Below the pieces are notes generated by a model. That model saw nothing but the letters and a program-made list of their open reading frames with translations, did no database searches and was not told the DNA's origin. The translations under genes were made by a program, and so were the position numbers. 64,000 nucleotides of DNA from JBHEBG01 sp046557915 (lineage in GTDB: Bacteria; Bacteroidota; Bacteroidia; Flavobacteriales; Flavobacteriaceae), in the NCBI RefSeq assembly GCF_046557915.1, contig NZ_JBHEBG010000002.1, forward strand, positions 558,001-622,000, given 5' to 3'. Shown here in pieces: positions 17,305-25,287 of this stretch (position 1 is its first letter; the number at the start of each line of letters is the position of its first letter).

Positions 17305-17324
17305 CTACACACAAAACTAACACA

Positions 17325-18785
17325 ATGGCTTCAGTATTAAAAAAGGATACCGCTTTTGAAAATATCCCATCCATAAAGGCCAAAACCCTTAGAATTAATT
17401 TAAATCCGGACATTTACGGAACTTTTGCAGAAATTGGCGCAGGCCAAGAGACTGCCAGGCATTTTTTTAGGTCTGGAGGTGCTTCCGGTACCATTGCCAA
17501 GGCTATGAGTGCCTATGACAAGGATTTTAGCGATGCCATCTATGGTACGGAACCAGGGGTTAGATATGTTTCCCAACCTCGGTTAAAAAAGATGCTTTCC
17601 CATGAAATGCGTTTGATGGAAGAAAGAATAAGCCGGGAAAAACATCCGGATAAGCTATTCTTCACTTATGCCAATACCGTAGCCACGATAGATTTTTCCA
17701 AGAGATACAAAGGTCACGGTTGGTTAGGTATTCGTTTTCAATTAGATCCGAAACAAAAGGAATTGGACGAGATTGTGCTCCACGTCCGTTTTAAGCAGAA
17801 CGAAGCACGTCTTCAGCAAGAGACCTTGGGTATTTTGGGAGTAAACCTAATCTATGGTGCATTCTTTAAATACCACAAACCCAGAAAGCTGCTAAAATAT
17901 TTGTACGATCATATCGATAAGGACACCGTAGAGATAGATATGGTGAACTTTGCCGGTCCAAATTTCGAAAATGTAGACAATAGGTTAATGAGTCTGCAGC
18001 TCATAAGAAACGACATGACAGATGCCGTAATGTTTGGCCCCGATGGTAATAACCTATTACCTGCCACGGTGTTGTATAAAAAGAACATTTTGGCTTTGCG
18101 GGGAAGTTTTAGACCGGTTACCAAGGTTAACATGGACATGTATCAAAAATCCTACGATATTCTTATACGAGAGCAGAGCGTGGAAGAGGAAAACACTATT
18201 GTGGTGTTCGAAATTACCCTTTCAAATCTTAAGGCCGCAGGTGAAATTGACGAGCAAGATTTTATGGATAGGGCAGAATTGCTGTGCTCTTTGGGCCATA
18301 CCGTGTTGATATCAAAATTTCAGGAATATTTTAAACTTGTAGAATATTTTAGTAATTATACCAAAGCAAAAATTGGTCTAACCATGGGTGTAAACAACCT
18401 TGTGGATGTATTTGATGAAAAATACTATAGACACTTAAGCGGTGGTATACTTGAAGCCTTTGGTAAACTCTTCTTTAAGGACTTGAAAGTGTATCTATAT
18501 CCCATGAAAAATCCGGAAACCGGACAGTTGATGACCAGCAACAACGTTAAGGTACATCCTAGAATGAAAGAATTGTACAAATTCTTTAAGTACAATGGCA
18601 AGGTGATGGATATTTTTGATTATGATACGGAGATTATGGATATTTTCTCTAGGGATGTGCTTAAAAAAATAACTTCCGGAGAAGAAGGTTGGGAAGAAAT
18701 GTTGCCAGAAGGTGTAGCAGAGATCATTAAGGAGAAAAAGTTGTTTACCCGTAAATTGGAAGCGGAGAGTGAAAAAGTTAAGTAA
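17325..18785 (+). CDS. Large conserved cytosolic protein of unknown function
   Basis: 486 residues from the ATG at 17325, after a -7 box; an upstream extension would overlap the divergent MBL gene and adds an implausible segment. The N-terminus (IKAKTLRINLNPDIYGTFAEIGAGQETARHFF) is strongly patterned, with FRSGGASGTIAKAMSAYDK next. Later landmarks are YKGHGWLGIRFQLDP, MVNFAGPNFENVDNR, TMGVNNLVDVFDEKYY and KVHPRMKELYKFFKYNGKV. No signal peptide or membrane span. I recall close homologues in many Bacteroidota under conflicting automatic names, including receptor or nucleotidyltransferase labels; I see no barrel and no nucleotidyltransferase motif. Confidence 0.85.
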   Translation: MASVLKKDTAFENIPSIKAKTLRINLNPDIYGTFAEIGAGQETARHFFRSGGASGTIAKAMSAYDKDFSDAIYGTEPGVRYVSQPRLKKMLSHEMRLMEERISREKHPDKLFFTYANTVATIDFSKRYKGHGWLGIRFQLDPKQKELDEIVLHVRFKQNEARLQQETLGILGVNLIYGAFFKYHKPRKLLKYLYDHIDKDTVEIDMVNFAGPNFENVDNRLMSLQLIRNDMTDAVMFGPDGNNLLPATVLYKKNILALRGSFRPVTKVNMDMYQKSYDILIREQSVEEENTIVVFEITLSNLKAAGEIDEQDFMDRAELLCSLGHTVLISKFQEYFKLVEYFSNYTKAKIGLTMGVNNLVDVFDEKYYRHLSGGILEAFGKLFFKDLKVYLYPMKNPETGQLMTSNNVKVHPRMKELYKFFKYNGKVMDIFDYDTEIMDIFSRDVLKKITSGEEGWEEMLPEGVAEIIKEKKLFTRKLEAESEKVK

Positions 18786-18814
18786 CTAGATTACTACCTA
18801 GTAGGGATATATAG

Positions 18815-18855
18815 AAAAGAGTCCGAGACTATTTAGTACGGACTCTTTTTTTTGC
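18815..18855. terminator. Bidirectional intrinsic terminator
   Basis: An 11-bp perfect stem (18815-18825 with 18839-18849) and 13-base loop, flanked by A-run and T-run. It lies between the convergent genes ending at 18785 and 18867 and can serve both. Confidence 0.85.
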
Positions 18856-18866
18856 TTAAGACTCAA

Positions 18867-19316
18867 TTAAAGTAGTTGGGCGGCGTGGTCTCTGGTCTTT
18901 ACCTTGTCTATGACCTTAACAACTACCCCGCTCCCGTCTATTACAAAGGTTTTTCTATGAATACCATCAAATTCCCTTCCCATAAACTTTTTTAATCCCC
19001 AAACCCCAAAGGCATCAATGACCTTGTGGTCGGTATCTGCCAATAAGGGAAAAGGAAAATTAAATTTCTTTTTAAAATTGAACTGTTTTTTCTCAGAATC
19101 CGCACTTACGCCCAAAAGGTGGTATCCCTGGGCCTGTAATTCTGCATAGTTGTCCCTTAAATTGCAAGCTTCCAACGTACATCCTGGAGTATTTGCCCTG
19201 GGATAGAAAAAAACGATGAGCTTTTTGCCTTTGTAGTCCGATAGGTTTATAACATTACCATCCTGATCATTAACAGAAAAACTGGGTACTTTATCTCCTA
19301 CTCCTAATGTGTTCAT
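18867..19316 (-). CDS. bcp: Thioredoxin-dependent thiol peroxidase (bacterioferritin comigratory protein)
   Basis: About 149 residues from the ATG at 19316 (an upstream TTG is unlikely). This peroxiredoxin reduces hydrogen peroxide and alkyl hydroperoxides with thioredoxin. It has the AhpC/TSA fold signature LIVFFYPRANTPGCTLEACNLRD: the peroxidatic Cys in PGCTLEAC and the resolving Cys five residues later, as in the BCP/PrxQ group. GVSADSEKK and the C-terminal THFVI-type strand (RKTFVIDGSGVV) are present. Cytosolic. It is divergent from nth; a strong shared terminator follows the gene. Confidence 0.95.
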   Translation of the reverse strand: MNTLGVGDKVPSFSVNDQDGNVINLSDYKGKKLIVFFYPRANTPGCTLEACNLRDNYAELQAQGYHLLGVSADSEKKQFNFKKKFNFPFPLLADTDHKVIDAFGVWGLKKFMGREFDGIHRKTFVIDGSGVVVKVIDKVKTRDHAAQLL

Positions 19317-19368
19317 AGTCAATTTTTAATTAAATTCGTGTTTCTTTTTTTGATAAAACTACGCAAAA

Positions 19369-20031
19369 ATGACGAAAGCCGAAAAGGTTCAATTTACTAT
19401 AAATACGCTACAGGAAATATACCCAACAATACCGGTTCCTTTGGATCACAAAGACCCATATACCTTATTGATCGCCGTATTGCTTTCTGCCCAAAGTACC
19501 GATGTGCGCGTAAACAAAATAACCCCCATATTGTTTGCAAAGGCAGATAATCCTTATGATATGGTGAAGCTGTCCGTAGCACAGATTAGGGAGATAATAA
19601 AGCCTGTGGGGCTATCTCCTATGAAGTCTAAAGGGATTTATGGGTTATCAAAAATTCTTATCGAGAAATATGACGGTGTAGTACCATCGGATATAAGTTT
19701 GTTGGAGGAATTTCCGGGTGTAGGACATAAAACGGCCAGTGTGGTAGTTTCCCAGGCCTTCGGTATTCCTGCATTTCCTGTGGATACGCATATTCACCGT
19801 TTAATGTATAGATGGGGTTTTACCAACGGAAAAAATGTAGTACAGACCGAGAAAGATGCCAAAAGACTTTTTCCAAAGGAGCTTTGGAACGAACTGCATC
19901 TTCAGATTATTTGGTACGGTCGGGAATATTCGCCAGCTAGGGGCTGGGATTTGCAGAAAGACATCATTACCAGAACTATAGGGAGAAAAAAGGTTTTAGA
20001 GAACTACAGAAAAACAAAAAAGGCCCGTTAA
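19369..20031 (+). CDS. nth: Endonuclease III-type DNA glycosylase without the 4Fe-4S cluster
   Basis: 220 residues. The helix-hairpin-helix motif EEFPGVGHKTASVVV carries the catalytic Lys, followed by FPVDTHIHRLMYRWGF with the catalytic Asp; LLSAQSTDVRVNKITP is the usual substrate-recognition helix. The enzyme removes oxidised pyrimidines and nicks the DNA in base excision repair. The usual four C-terminal cysteines (Cx6Cx2Cx5C) are missing: after LHLQIIWYGREYSPARGWD the chain has no Cys. The flavobacterial form without a cluster is expected to be active, but this is inference. Intact, no frameshift. Confidence 0.93.
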   Translation: MTKAEKVQFTINTLQEIYPTIPVPLDHKDPYTLLIAVLLSAQSTDVRVNKITPILFAKADNPYDMVKLSVAQIREIIKPVGLSPMKSKGIYGLSKILIEKYDGVVPSDISLLEEFPGVGHKTASVVVSQAFGIPAFPVDTHIHRLMYRWGFTNGKNVVQTEKDAKRLFPKELWNELHLQIIWYGREYSPARGWDLQKDIITRTIGRKKVLENYRKTKKAR

Positions 20032-20043
20032 AAACGAGCCTTT
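20019..20043 (-). terminator. Intrinsic terminator at the nth / 47-aa ORF junction
   Basis: Stem AAAGGC-C-CGTT paired with AACG-A-GCCTTT with one mismatch, overlapping the last codons of nth. On the minus strand it is followed by a T-run, so it should end the first sigma/47-aa transcript. Confidence 0.65.
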
Positions 20044-20050
20044 AGATGTT

Positions 20051-20194
20051 TCAGTTTAAATTGTTTTCAAACTTAATTCCTTGATAATCAACTATTTGAA
20101 GTGATTTCGAATAATCCAGTAAAAATCTGATCGTTTCTGGACAAGCGGAAGTAAGTTTACAAGTGTTCCGTACCTTAGTGTAAATTTTTTCCAT
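20051..20194 (-). CDS. 47-aa protein downstream of ECF sigma factor, copy 1
   Basis: A 47-residue ORF below usual length cut-offs, beginning MEKIYTKVRNTCKL and ending KFENNLN. It aligns without gaps to the 47-residue ORF at 21247-21390 (29 of 47 identical by hand count), with shared FLL(D/N)YSKSL and IVDY. The two ORFs sit at the same distance (69-70 bases) after two paralogous sigma genes. Conservation of length and frame argues for real coding. It is acidic-basic mixed, without signal or membrane span; two Cys (positions 12 and 18) here versus one in copy 2. Function unknown; a sigma-modulating role is speculation. Confidence 0.7.
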   Translation of the reverse strand: MEKIYTKVRNTCKLTSACPETIRFLLDYSKSLQIVDYQGIKFENNLN

Positions 20195-20264
20195 ATTAAT
20201 AGTATTGTTATACAAGGATAACGCAACTAAAATAGAAATATTGTTACAAGGTACTTATCGGTAT

Positions 20265-20846
20265 TTAATTTGTTAGGATAATGTTGTTCTTTTCTATTAT
20301 TTTCCGCAGGTTAATCAGTGCATAACGCATTCTTCCCAGGGCAGTATTAATACTTACACCGGTATTCTCGGAAATTTCTTTAAAACTCATATCCCTATAG
20401 ATACGCATAAGTAACACTTCCTTCTGGTCGTCCGGAAGTTCTTCAATCAAATACTTAAGGTCACTATCGATCTGGTTTTTGATAATTTGTTTTTCGGCAT
20501 TCAATTTTTCATCGCCAATGACCGAAAAAATATTGAAGTCGTCATTACCTTCAAATTTTGGCATTCTTTTGGTCTTTCTAAAGTGATCAATAATAAGGTT
20601 ATGCGAAATACGCATTACCCAGGGCAAAAATTTACCCTCTTCACTGTAGGTACCCTTTTTAAGGGTGTTGATTACTTTAATAAAGGTATCCTGAAAAATA
20701 TCTTCGGTAATATCCCGATCCATAACCTTGGAATATATAAAGCTACTGATACGCTGATTATGTCTATTGATAAGTATCTCCAGTGCTTTTTCGTCACCGC
20801 TGATGTATTCTTTTACTAGTACCGAGTCGTCAATCTGTAGTTCCAT
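20265..20846 (-). CDS. ECF-type RNA polymerase sigma factor, copy 1
   Basis: 193 residues. Region 2 contains YSKVMDRDITEDIFQDTFIKV and the -10-binding segment FLPWVMRISHNLIIDHFRKTKR. Region 4 is a helix-turn-helix EVLLMRIYRDMSFKEISENTGVS, with INTALGRMRYAL as recognition helix. No anti-sigma gene is adjacent on either side, unlike FecI-type systems. The protein differs from the copy at 21460-22041 at roughly 27 of 193 positions, mostly conservative, so the pair is a recent or well-conserved duplication. It is followed by a 47-aa ORF and preceded by a leader sharing elements with the second copy. Confidence 0.93.
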   Translation of the reverse strand: MELQIDDSVLVKEYISGDEKALEILINRHNQRISSFIYSKVMDRDITEDIFQDTFIKVINTLKKGTYSEEGKFLPWVMRISHNLIIDHFRKTKRMPKFEGNDDFNIFSVIGDEKLNAEKQIIKNQIDSDLKYLIEELPDDQKEVLLMRIYRDMSFKEISENTGVSINTALGRMRYALINLRKIIEKNNIILTN

Positions 20847-20940
20847 ACAAATTAGTTTTTTTTGGTTAAGATTAGGGTATTTACTTTGTTGATCTGAGCT
20901 AAACTCATTTTAGTTGTCGTCTTTGTTATTATCGAACTAG

Positions 20941-20948
20941 ATAGGCGT
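20941..20948 (-). promoter_or_regulatory. Shared ACGCCTAT element upstream of sigma copy 1
   Basis: ATAGGCGT on the plus strand (ACGCCTAT in gene direction), about 95 bases before the start codon. The same octamer is found at 22135, about 94 bases before the second sigma start. Equal position suggests a promoter or operator kept through the duplication. Confidence 0.5.
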
Positions 20949-21171
20949 TCAATTTTTAATTATGACCTAAAACTATATAAAACACTACGGTGGGAAAAAA
21001 CATTGTTGTAAAACACCCTATTTCTGATGTCAAACGATGGTTTTTTATTTTTTATACAATAAATTGATGAAAATGTAGTTTACCGAAAGCCAATTTTAGA
21101 AATGCTTAAAACCCTTATTTATAATAATGGTAATAGTAAATACTTCCATTTTGGTACGATATGCGGGTAAT

Positions 21172-21213
21172 AAAACAGTGAAGCCGCCAAATATTTGGCG
21201 GCTTCACTGTTTT
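21172..21213 (-). terminator. 42-base perfect palindrome, terminator of second sigma module
   Basis: Two 21-base arms are perfect inverted repeats (arm core CAGTGAAGCCGCCAAAT) with no spacer, flanked by A- and T-runs on both sides. It lies after the 47-aa ORF of copy 2 and can act as a strong terminator in either direction. Confidence 0.85.
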
Positions 21214-21246
21214 TTATTGTAATGCGTTGTTAGTGGTTAAACATAC

Positions 21247-21390
21247 TCAGTTTATATTACTTTCAAATTTCATTCCTTCGTAATCCACTATTTTAAGGGA
21301 TTTGGAATAATTCAATAAAAACTGAACCGTTTCCGGACTGGCCTTAACAAGTTCACATGTTTCAACGTTTTCAGGGTAACTTTTTTCCAT
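21247..21390 (-). CDS. 47-aa protein downstream of ECF sigma factor, copy 2
   Basis: A 47-residue ORF beginning MEKSYPENVETCEL and ending KFESNIN, 69 bases after the second sigma gene. It aligns end to end with the ORF at 20051-20194 (29 identical positions), keeping start, stop and the FLLNYSKSL and IVDY blocks while third codon positions vary. That is the pattern of a small gene under protein-level selection. No membrane span, signal peptide or known motif. It ends 34 bases before the large palindrome, so the sigma gene, this ORF and the terminator form one unit. Confidence 0.72.
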   Translation of the reverse strand: MEKSYPENVETCELVKASPETVQFLLNYSKSLKIVDYEGMKFESNIN

Positions 21391-21459
21391 ATCTTAGATT
21401 GTTATGATAAAATAACGCAACTAAGATGGAAATAGTGATTCTACTAGACCTAGGCCCGA

Positions 21460-22041
21460 TTAATTCGTTAAAACGATATTATTCTTATCAATTATCTTTC
21501 TGAGGTTTATAAGGGCATAACGCATTCTACCTAAAGCCGTGTTAATGCTAACCCCCGTATTTTCGGAGATTTCTTTAAAACTCATGTCCTTATATATACG
21601 CATAAACAGTACTTCGCGTTGGTCTCCAGGAAGTTCTTCTATAAGATATCTAAGATCTACGTCTATTTGATCCTTTATTATTTGCTTTTCTGCATTCAAC
21701 TTTTCGTCCCCTATAACGGAAAAGATGTTGAAATCATCGCTACCCTCAAACTTTGGTAATCTTTTGGTCTTCCTAAAATGGTCTATGATAAGGTTATGCG
21801 CTATACGCATAACCCAGGGTAAAAATTTGCCCTCTTCACTATAAGATCCTTTTTTAAGTGTCCTTATTACTTTAATAAAGGTGTCCTGAAAGATATCTTC
21901 CGTAATTTCACGGTCCATAACTTTGGAATAAATAAAACGGGTAATGCGTTGATTGTGTCTTTTGATAAGAATTTCCAGGGCTCTTTCTTCCCCGCTCATG
22001 TATTCTCTTATCAAGAATGAATCGCTAATGTGTGGTTCCAT
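21460..22041 (-). CDS. ECF-type RNA polymerase sigma factor, copy 2
   Basis: 193 residues, a close paralogue of the sigma factor at 20265-20846 with identical length and intact region 2 (TEDIFQDTFIKVIRTLKKG, FLPWVMRIAHNLIIDHF) and region 4 (EISENTGVSINTALGRM). Differences cluster in the first 35 residues, while the promoter-recognition helices are nearly the same, so both probably read the same or overlapping promoters. No anti-sigma gene is adjacent. Divergent from uvrA. Confidence 0.93.
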   Translation of the reverse strand: MEPHISDSFLIREYMSGEERALEILIKRHNQRITRFIYSKVMDREITEDIFQDTFIKVIRTLKKGSYSEEGKFLPWVMRIAHNLIIDHFRKTKRLPKFEGSDDFNIFSVIGDEKLNAEKQIIKDQIDVDLRYLIEELPGDQREVLFMRIYKDMSFKEISENTGVSINTALGRMRYALINLRKIIDKNNIVLTN

Positions 22042-22134
22042 ACCAATTACTTTTTTCGGTTAAAATTAGGGGCCCCTTCAGGGGTAAAGGGCTTAAGGTT
22101 ACTCGTCTAATCTTAAAAAAGTAATTGTTCTCGT

Positions 22135-22142
22135 ATAGGCGT
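22135..22142 (-). promoter_or_regulatory. Shared ACGCCTAT element upstream of sigma copy 2
   Basis: Same octamer as at 20941, at nearly the same distance from its start codon. It falls in the sigma/uvrA intergenic region. Confidence 0.5.
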
Positions 22143-22264
22143 ATTAACGTTTTATTAGAATTCAAATATAGAAAAAAAATTATAGGTCGAAAAAAAAATG
22201 TGTTTTCCCAATCCTATTTTGCATCGATATTACAGTGACGCTGGCAATTAAAATGTACATATTG

Positions 22265-22272
22265 TATCTTTG
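22265..22272 (+). promoter_or_regulatory. -7 promoter box of uvrA (TATCTTTG)
   Basis: Exact TAnnTTTG match. It lies 17 bases before the ATG at 22290 but only 8 before the ATG at 22281, which favours the later start given the spacing seen elsewhere in the window. Confidence 0.5.
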
Positions 22273-22289
22273 CCAACTTAATGAAGAAC

Positions 22290-25085
22290 ATGGTGTCAGT
22301 AGCGGATGTAAATCCAAAGGAGAACATTATTATCAAAGGGGCCAAATTGCACAATCTTAAAAATATAGATGTTGTAATTCCCCGGAATAAATTGGTGGTT
22401 ATTACCGGACTTTCGGGTTCAGGGAAATCTAGTTTGGCCTTCGACACCCTATATGCGGAGGGGCAAAGACGGTATGTAGAAAGTCTATCGTCCTATGCCA
22501 GACAGTTTTTGGGGAAATTGCACAAACCAAAGGTAGATTATATAAAGGGTATTGCCCCGGCCATTGCCATTGAGCAAAAGGTAAATTCTACCAACCCCAG
22601 ATCAACGGTAGGTACTTCTACTGAAATCTATGACTATCTTAAACTCTTGTATGCCCGTATTGGCAGAACCGTATCACCTGTATCCGGGAGAGAGGTTAAA
22701 AAACATGTTGTCAGCGATGTTATAGACCACATAAAGAAGTTTGATGAAGGAGCCAAACTTTTACTATTGGCGCCTATTAACATTAAAGAAGACAGGGATC
22801 CTATTAAATCCCTACAAATGTTCGCCAAGCAAGGCTATGCAAGAATAAAATATAAGGGCGAAGTTATACGGATCAACGATTCAATTACGGAAATGGATAG
22901 GTCGTTTCATTTAGTAATAGACCGTATAATAACACAAGACAATGAAGATTTCTACAACCGACTGGCCAATGCTATAGATACAGCTTTCTTTGAAGGAAAG
23001 GGTAATTGTATCATTGAAGAACTGACTAATGGCAAGCAAGTACCCTTTAGCAATAGATTTGAGTTGGACGGGATGAAATTCCTAGAACCCAATGTACATT
23101 TGTTCAGTTTTAACAATCCCTACGGGGCCTGTCCCAAATGCGAAGGATATGGCGATGTTATTGGCATAGACGAAGATTTGGTGATTCCCAATACCTCACT
23201 ATCTGTCTATGATAATGCAATATTTCCCTGGCGGGGAGAAAGTATGGGGTGGTATAGGGATCAACTGGTAAATGCCGCATATACCTTTGACTTTCCCATC
23301 CACAAACCGTGGTTTGAGTTATCAGAAGCTCAAAGACAACTGGTTTGGGACGGCAATAAGCATTTTAAAGGTATCACTAGCTTTTTTAAGATGTTGGAAG
23401 AAAAAAGCTATAAGATCCAGAATAGGGTTATGCTCTCTAGATATCGTGGAAAGACTAAATGCAACTCATGTAAAGGCAGACGGTTAAGAAAAGAGACCGA
23501 CTATGTAAAAATAGATGGAAAATCCATTTCAGAACTTGTAGAGCTGCCTATTGCGCGGTTGGTAGCATTTTTTGAAAACATTGAATTGAACCAGCACGAC
23601 GGACAAATTGCCGATCGCCTGTTGAAGGAGATCAATAGCAGATTAGGGTTTTTAAGCAAGGTAGGCCTAAGTTACCTTACCCTAAACAGAAAATCCAATA
23701 CACTTTCTGGTGGGGAGAGCCAGCGCATAAATTTGGCAACCTCTTTGGGCAGTAGTCTTGTAGGGTCTATGTATATTTTGGATGAACCCAGCATTGGGCT
23801 GCATCCCAAGGATACAGAAAATTTAATTTCCGTACTAAAATCGCTCCGCGATCTTGGTAATACGGTTATTGTAGTAGAGCACGATGAGGATATTATGAAG
23901 GCTGCCGATGAAGTAATAGATATAGGCCCCGAAGCGGGCACCCATGGAGGTGAAGTTGTGGCACACGGTACCTTCAAACAGATATTGCAGTCTACCTCCC
24001 TTACCGCGCATTATCTCAACGGTACCAAAACGATTGAAATACCCCAGCCGAGAAGGGTCTTTAAAAATCATATCGAAATAAAAGGAGCCAGGGAGAACAA
24101 TCTCAAAAATATAGATGTAACCTTTCCCTTAAACGTGCTCACCGTAATCACCGGTGTTTCCGGTAGTGGAAAAAGTACTTTGGTGAAAAAGCTGCTATAC
24201 CCCATAATATTGAAAGAAGTTGGCGGGTACGGAGAAAAGGCGGGCCAGTTTACATCGGTAGCTGGTAACTACCAATCCATAAAGCATGTAGAGTTCGTAG
24301 ACCAAAACCCTATAGGCAGGTCTTCCCGTTCTAACCCCGTAACCTATATTAAGGCCTATGATGATATTAGGGCCTTATTTTCTTCCCAGAAATTGAGTAA
24401 GCTACGTGCCTACCAAGCCAAACATTTCTCTTTTAATGTTGATGGTGGACGGTGTGAGAAATGTAAGGGTGAGGGCGAGATTACTGTAGAGATGCAGTTT
24501 ATGGCCGATGTACATTTGCAGTGCGACGTCTGTAATGGCAAACGCTTTAAAAAAGAAGTGTTGGAAGTGAAATTTGAAGATGCGAATATTGACGACATCC
24601 TAAATATGACCATTGACGATGCCATCCAATTCTTTGAAAAGTACCAACAGCCCAAAATTATGGGCAAATTAAAACCCCTACAGGATGTAGGCTTGGGTTA
24701 TGTAACGCTAGGGCAGTCCTCCTCTACCCTTTCGGGAGGGGAAGCACAACGTATTAAACTGGCGTCGTTCCTTGTTAAGGGCAGTACCAAGGAAAAAGCG
24801 TTGTTTATTTTTGACGAACCTACAACCGGTTTGCATTTTCATGATATAAAAAAGCTGTTGAAATCCTTCGAAGCCCTAATCTTAAGGGGCCATTCCATTG
24901 TTGTCATCGAACATAATATTGAGTTGATCAAATGTGCCGACTATATTATAGATTTGGGTCCAGAAGGTGGTGAAAACGGAGGACAGTTATTGGCCATGGG
25001 TACTCCGGAAGAAATTATACAAGAAGAGACCTCTATTACCGCCAAATATTTGAGAGAAAAAATTGCGCCACCCGTAATTCTCTAA
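22290..25085 (+). CDS. uvrA: Excinuclease ABC subunit A
   Basis: About 931 residues. UvrA is the damage-sensing ATPase dimer of nucleotide excision repair and loads UvrB. Two ABC modules are complete: Walker A GLSGSGKSS and GVSGSGKST, signatures LSGGESQRI and LSGGEAQRI, Walker B YILDEPSIGLHP and FIFDEPTTGLHF. Zinc-binding pairs are seen at CPKCEGYG, CNSCKGRR, CEKCKGEGE and CDVCNGKRF. Early IIIKGAKLHNLKNIDVVIPRNKL fixes the frame. An ATG at 22281 is also possible; I prefer 22290 because of the promoter box. Length is normal and the gene is intact. Confidence 0.97.
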   Translation: MVSVADVNPKENIIIKGAKLHNLKNIDVVIPRNKLVVITGLSGSGKSSLAFDTLYAEGQRRYVESLSSYARQFLGKLHKPKVDYIKGIAPAIAIEQKVNSTNPRSTVGTSTEIYDYLKLLYARIGRTVSPVSGREVKKHVVSDVIDHIKKFDEGAKLLLLAPINIKEDRDPIKSLQMFAKQGYARIKYKGEVIRINDSITEMDRSFHLVIDRIITQDNEDFYNRLANAIDTAFFEGKGNCIIEELTNGKQVPFSNRFELDGMKFLEPNVHLFSFNNPYGACPKCEGYGDVIGIDEDLVIPNTSLSVYDNAIFPWRGESMGWYRDQLVNAAYTFDFPIHKPWFELSEAQRQLVWDGNKHFKGITSFFKMLEEKSYKIQNRVMLSRYRGKTKCNSCKGRRLRKETDYVKIDGKSISELVELPIARLVAFFENIELNQHDGQIADRLLKEINSRLGFLSKVGLSYLTLNRKSNTLSGGESQRINLATSLGSSLVGSMYILDEPSIGLHPKDTENLISVLKSLRDLGNTVIVVEHDEDIMKAADEVIDIGPEAGTHGGEVVAHGTFKQILQSTSLTAHYLNGTKTIEIPQPRRVFKNHIEIKGARENNLKNIDVTFPLNVLTVITGVSGSGKSTLVKKLLYPIILKEVGGYGEKAGQFTSVAGNYQSIKHVEFVDQNPIGRSSRSNPVTYIKAYDDIRALFSSQKLSKLRAYQAKHFSFNVDGGRCEKCKGEGEITVEMQFMADVHLQCDVCNGKRFKKEVLEVKFEDANIDDILNMTIDDAIQFFEKYQQPKIMGKLKPLQDVGLGYVTLGQSSSTLSGGEAQRIKLASFLVKGSTKEKALFIFDEPTTGLHFHDIKKLLKSFEALILRGHSIVVIEHNIELIKCADYIIDLGPEGGENGGQLLAMGTPEEIIQEETSITAKYLREKIAPPVIL

Positions 25086-25287
25086 GTATTCCAAAAACCC
25101 ACTTTTGGGGTATCTCTTTTTATGGCAACTGCTATTGTTTTTTACTAAAAATAAAGTCGAGAGCTAATACAAATTTATAATTAGCTGACAGTCAATATAT
25201 TACAAATTAATTAAATTTCTGGCACGCTGTTTGGTATATAGTTATCGAATGTAAATAGTTGCATTCGGAAATTTAAAACCTTATATC

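Larger units (their letters stand above)
20847..21246. other. 400-base intergenic region between the two sigma modules
   Basis: No gene seen. From left to right it holds the leader of the first sigma gene (homologous near the start to the second copy's leader), the ATAGGCGT element, an AT-rich stretch and a 42-base perfect palindrome that should end the second module's transcript. Confidence 0.7.

Noticed and set aside
17178..17324. N-terminal extension of the 486-residue protein
   Set aside because: It overlaps the divergent MBL gene, crosses a -7 promoter box and codes an unlikely hydrophobic segment not expected for this protein.
20051..22041. Mobile element as cause of the sigma duplication
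   Set aside because: No transposase, target-site duplication or terminal inverted repeat was found; the 42-base palindrome occurs once and behaves as a terminator.
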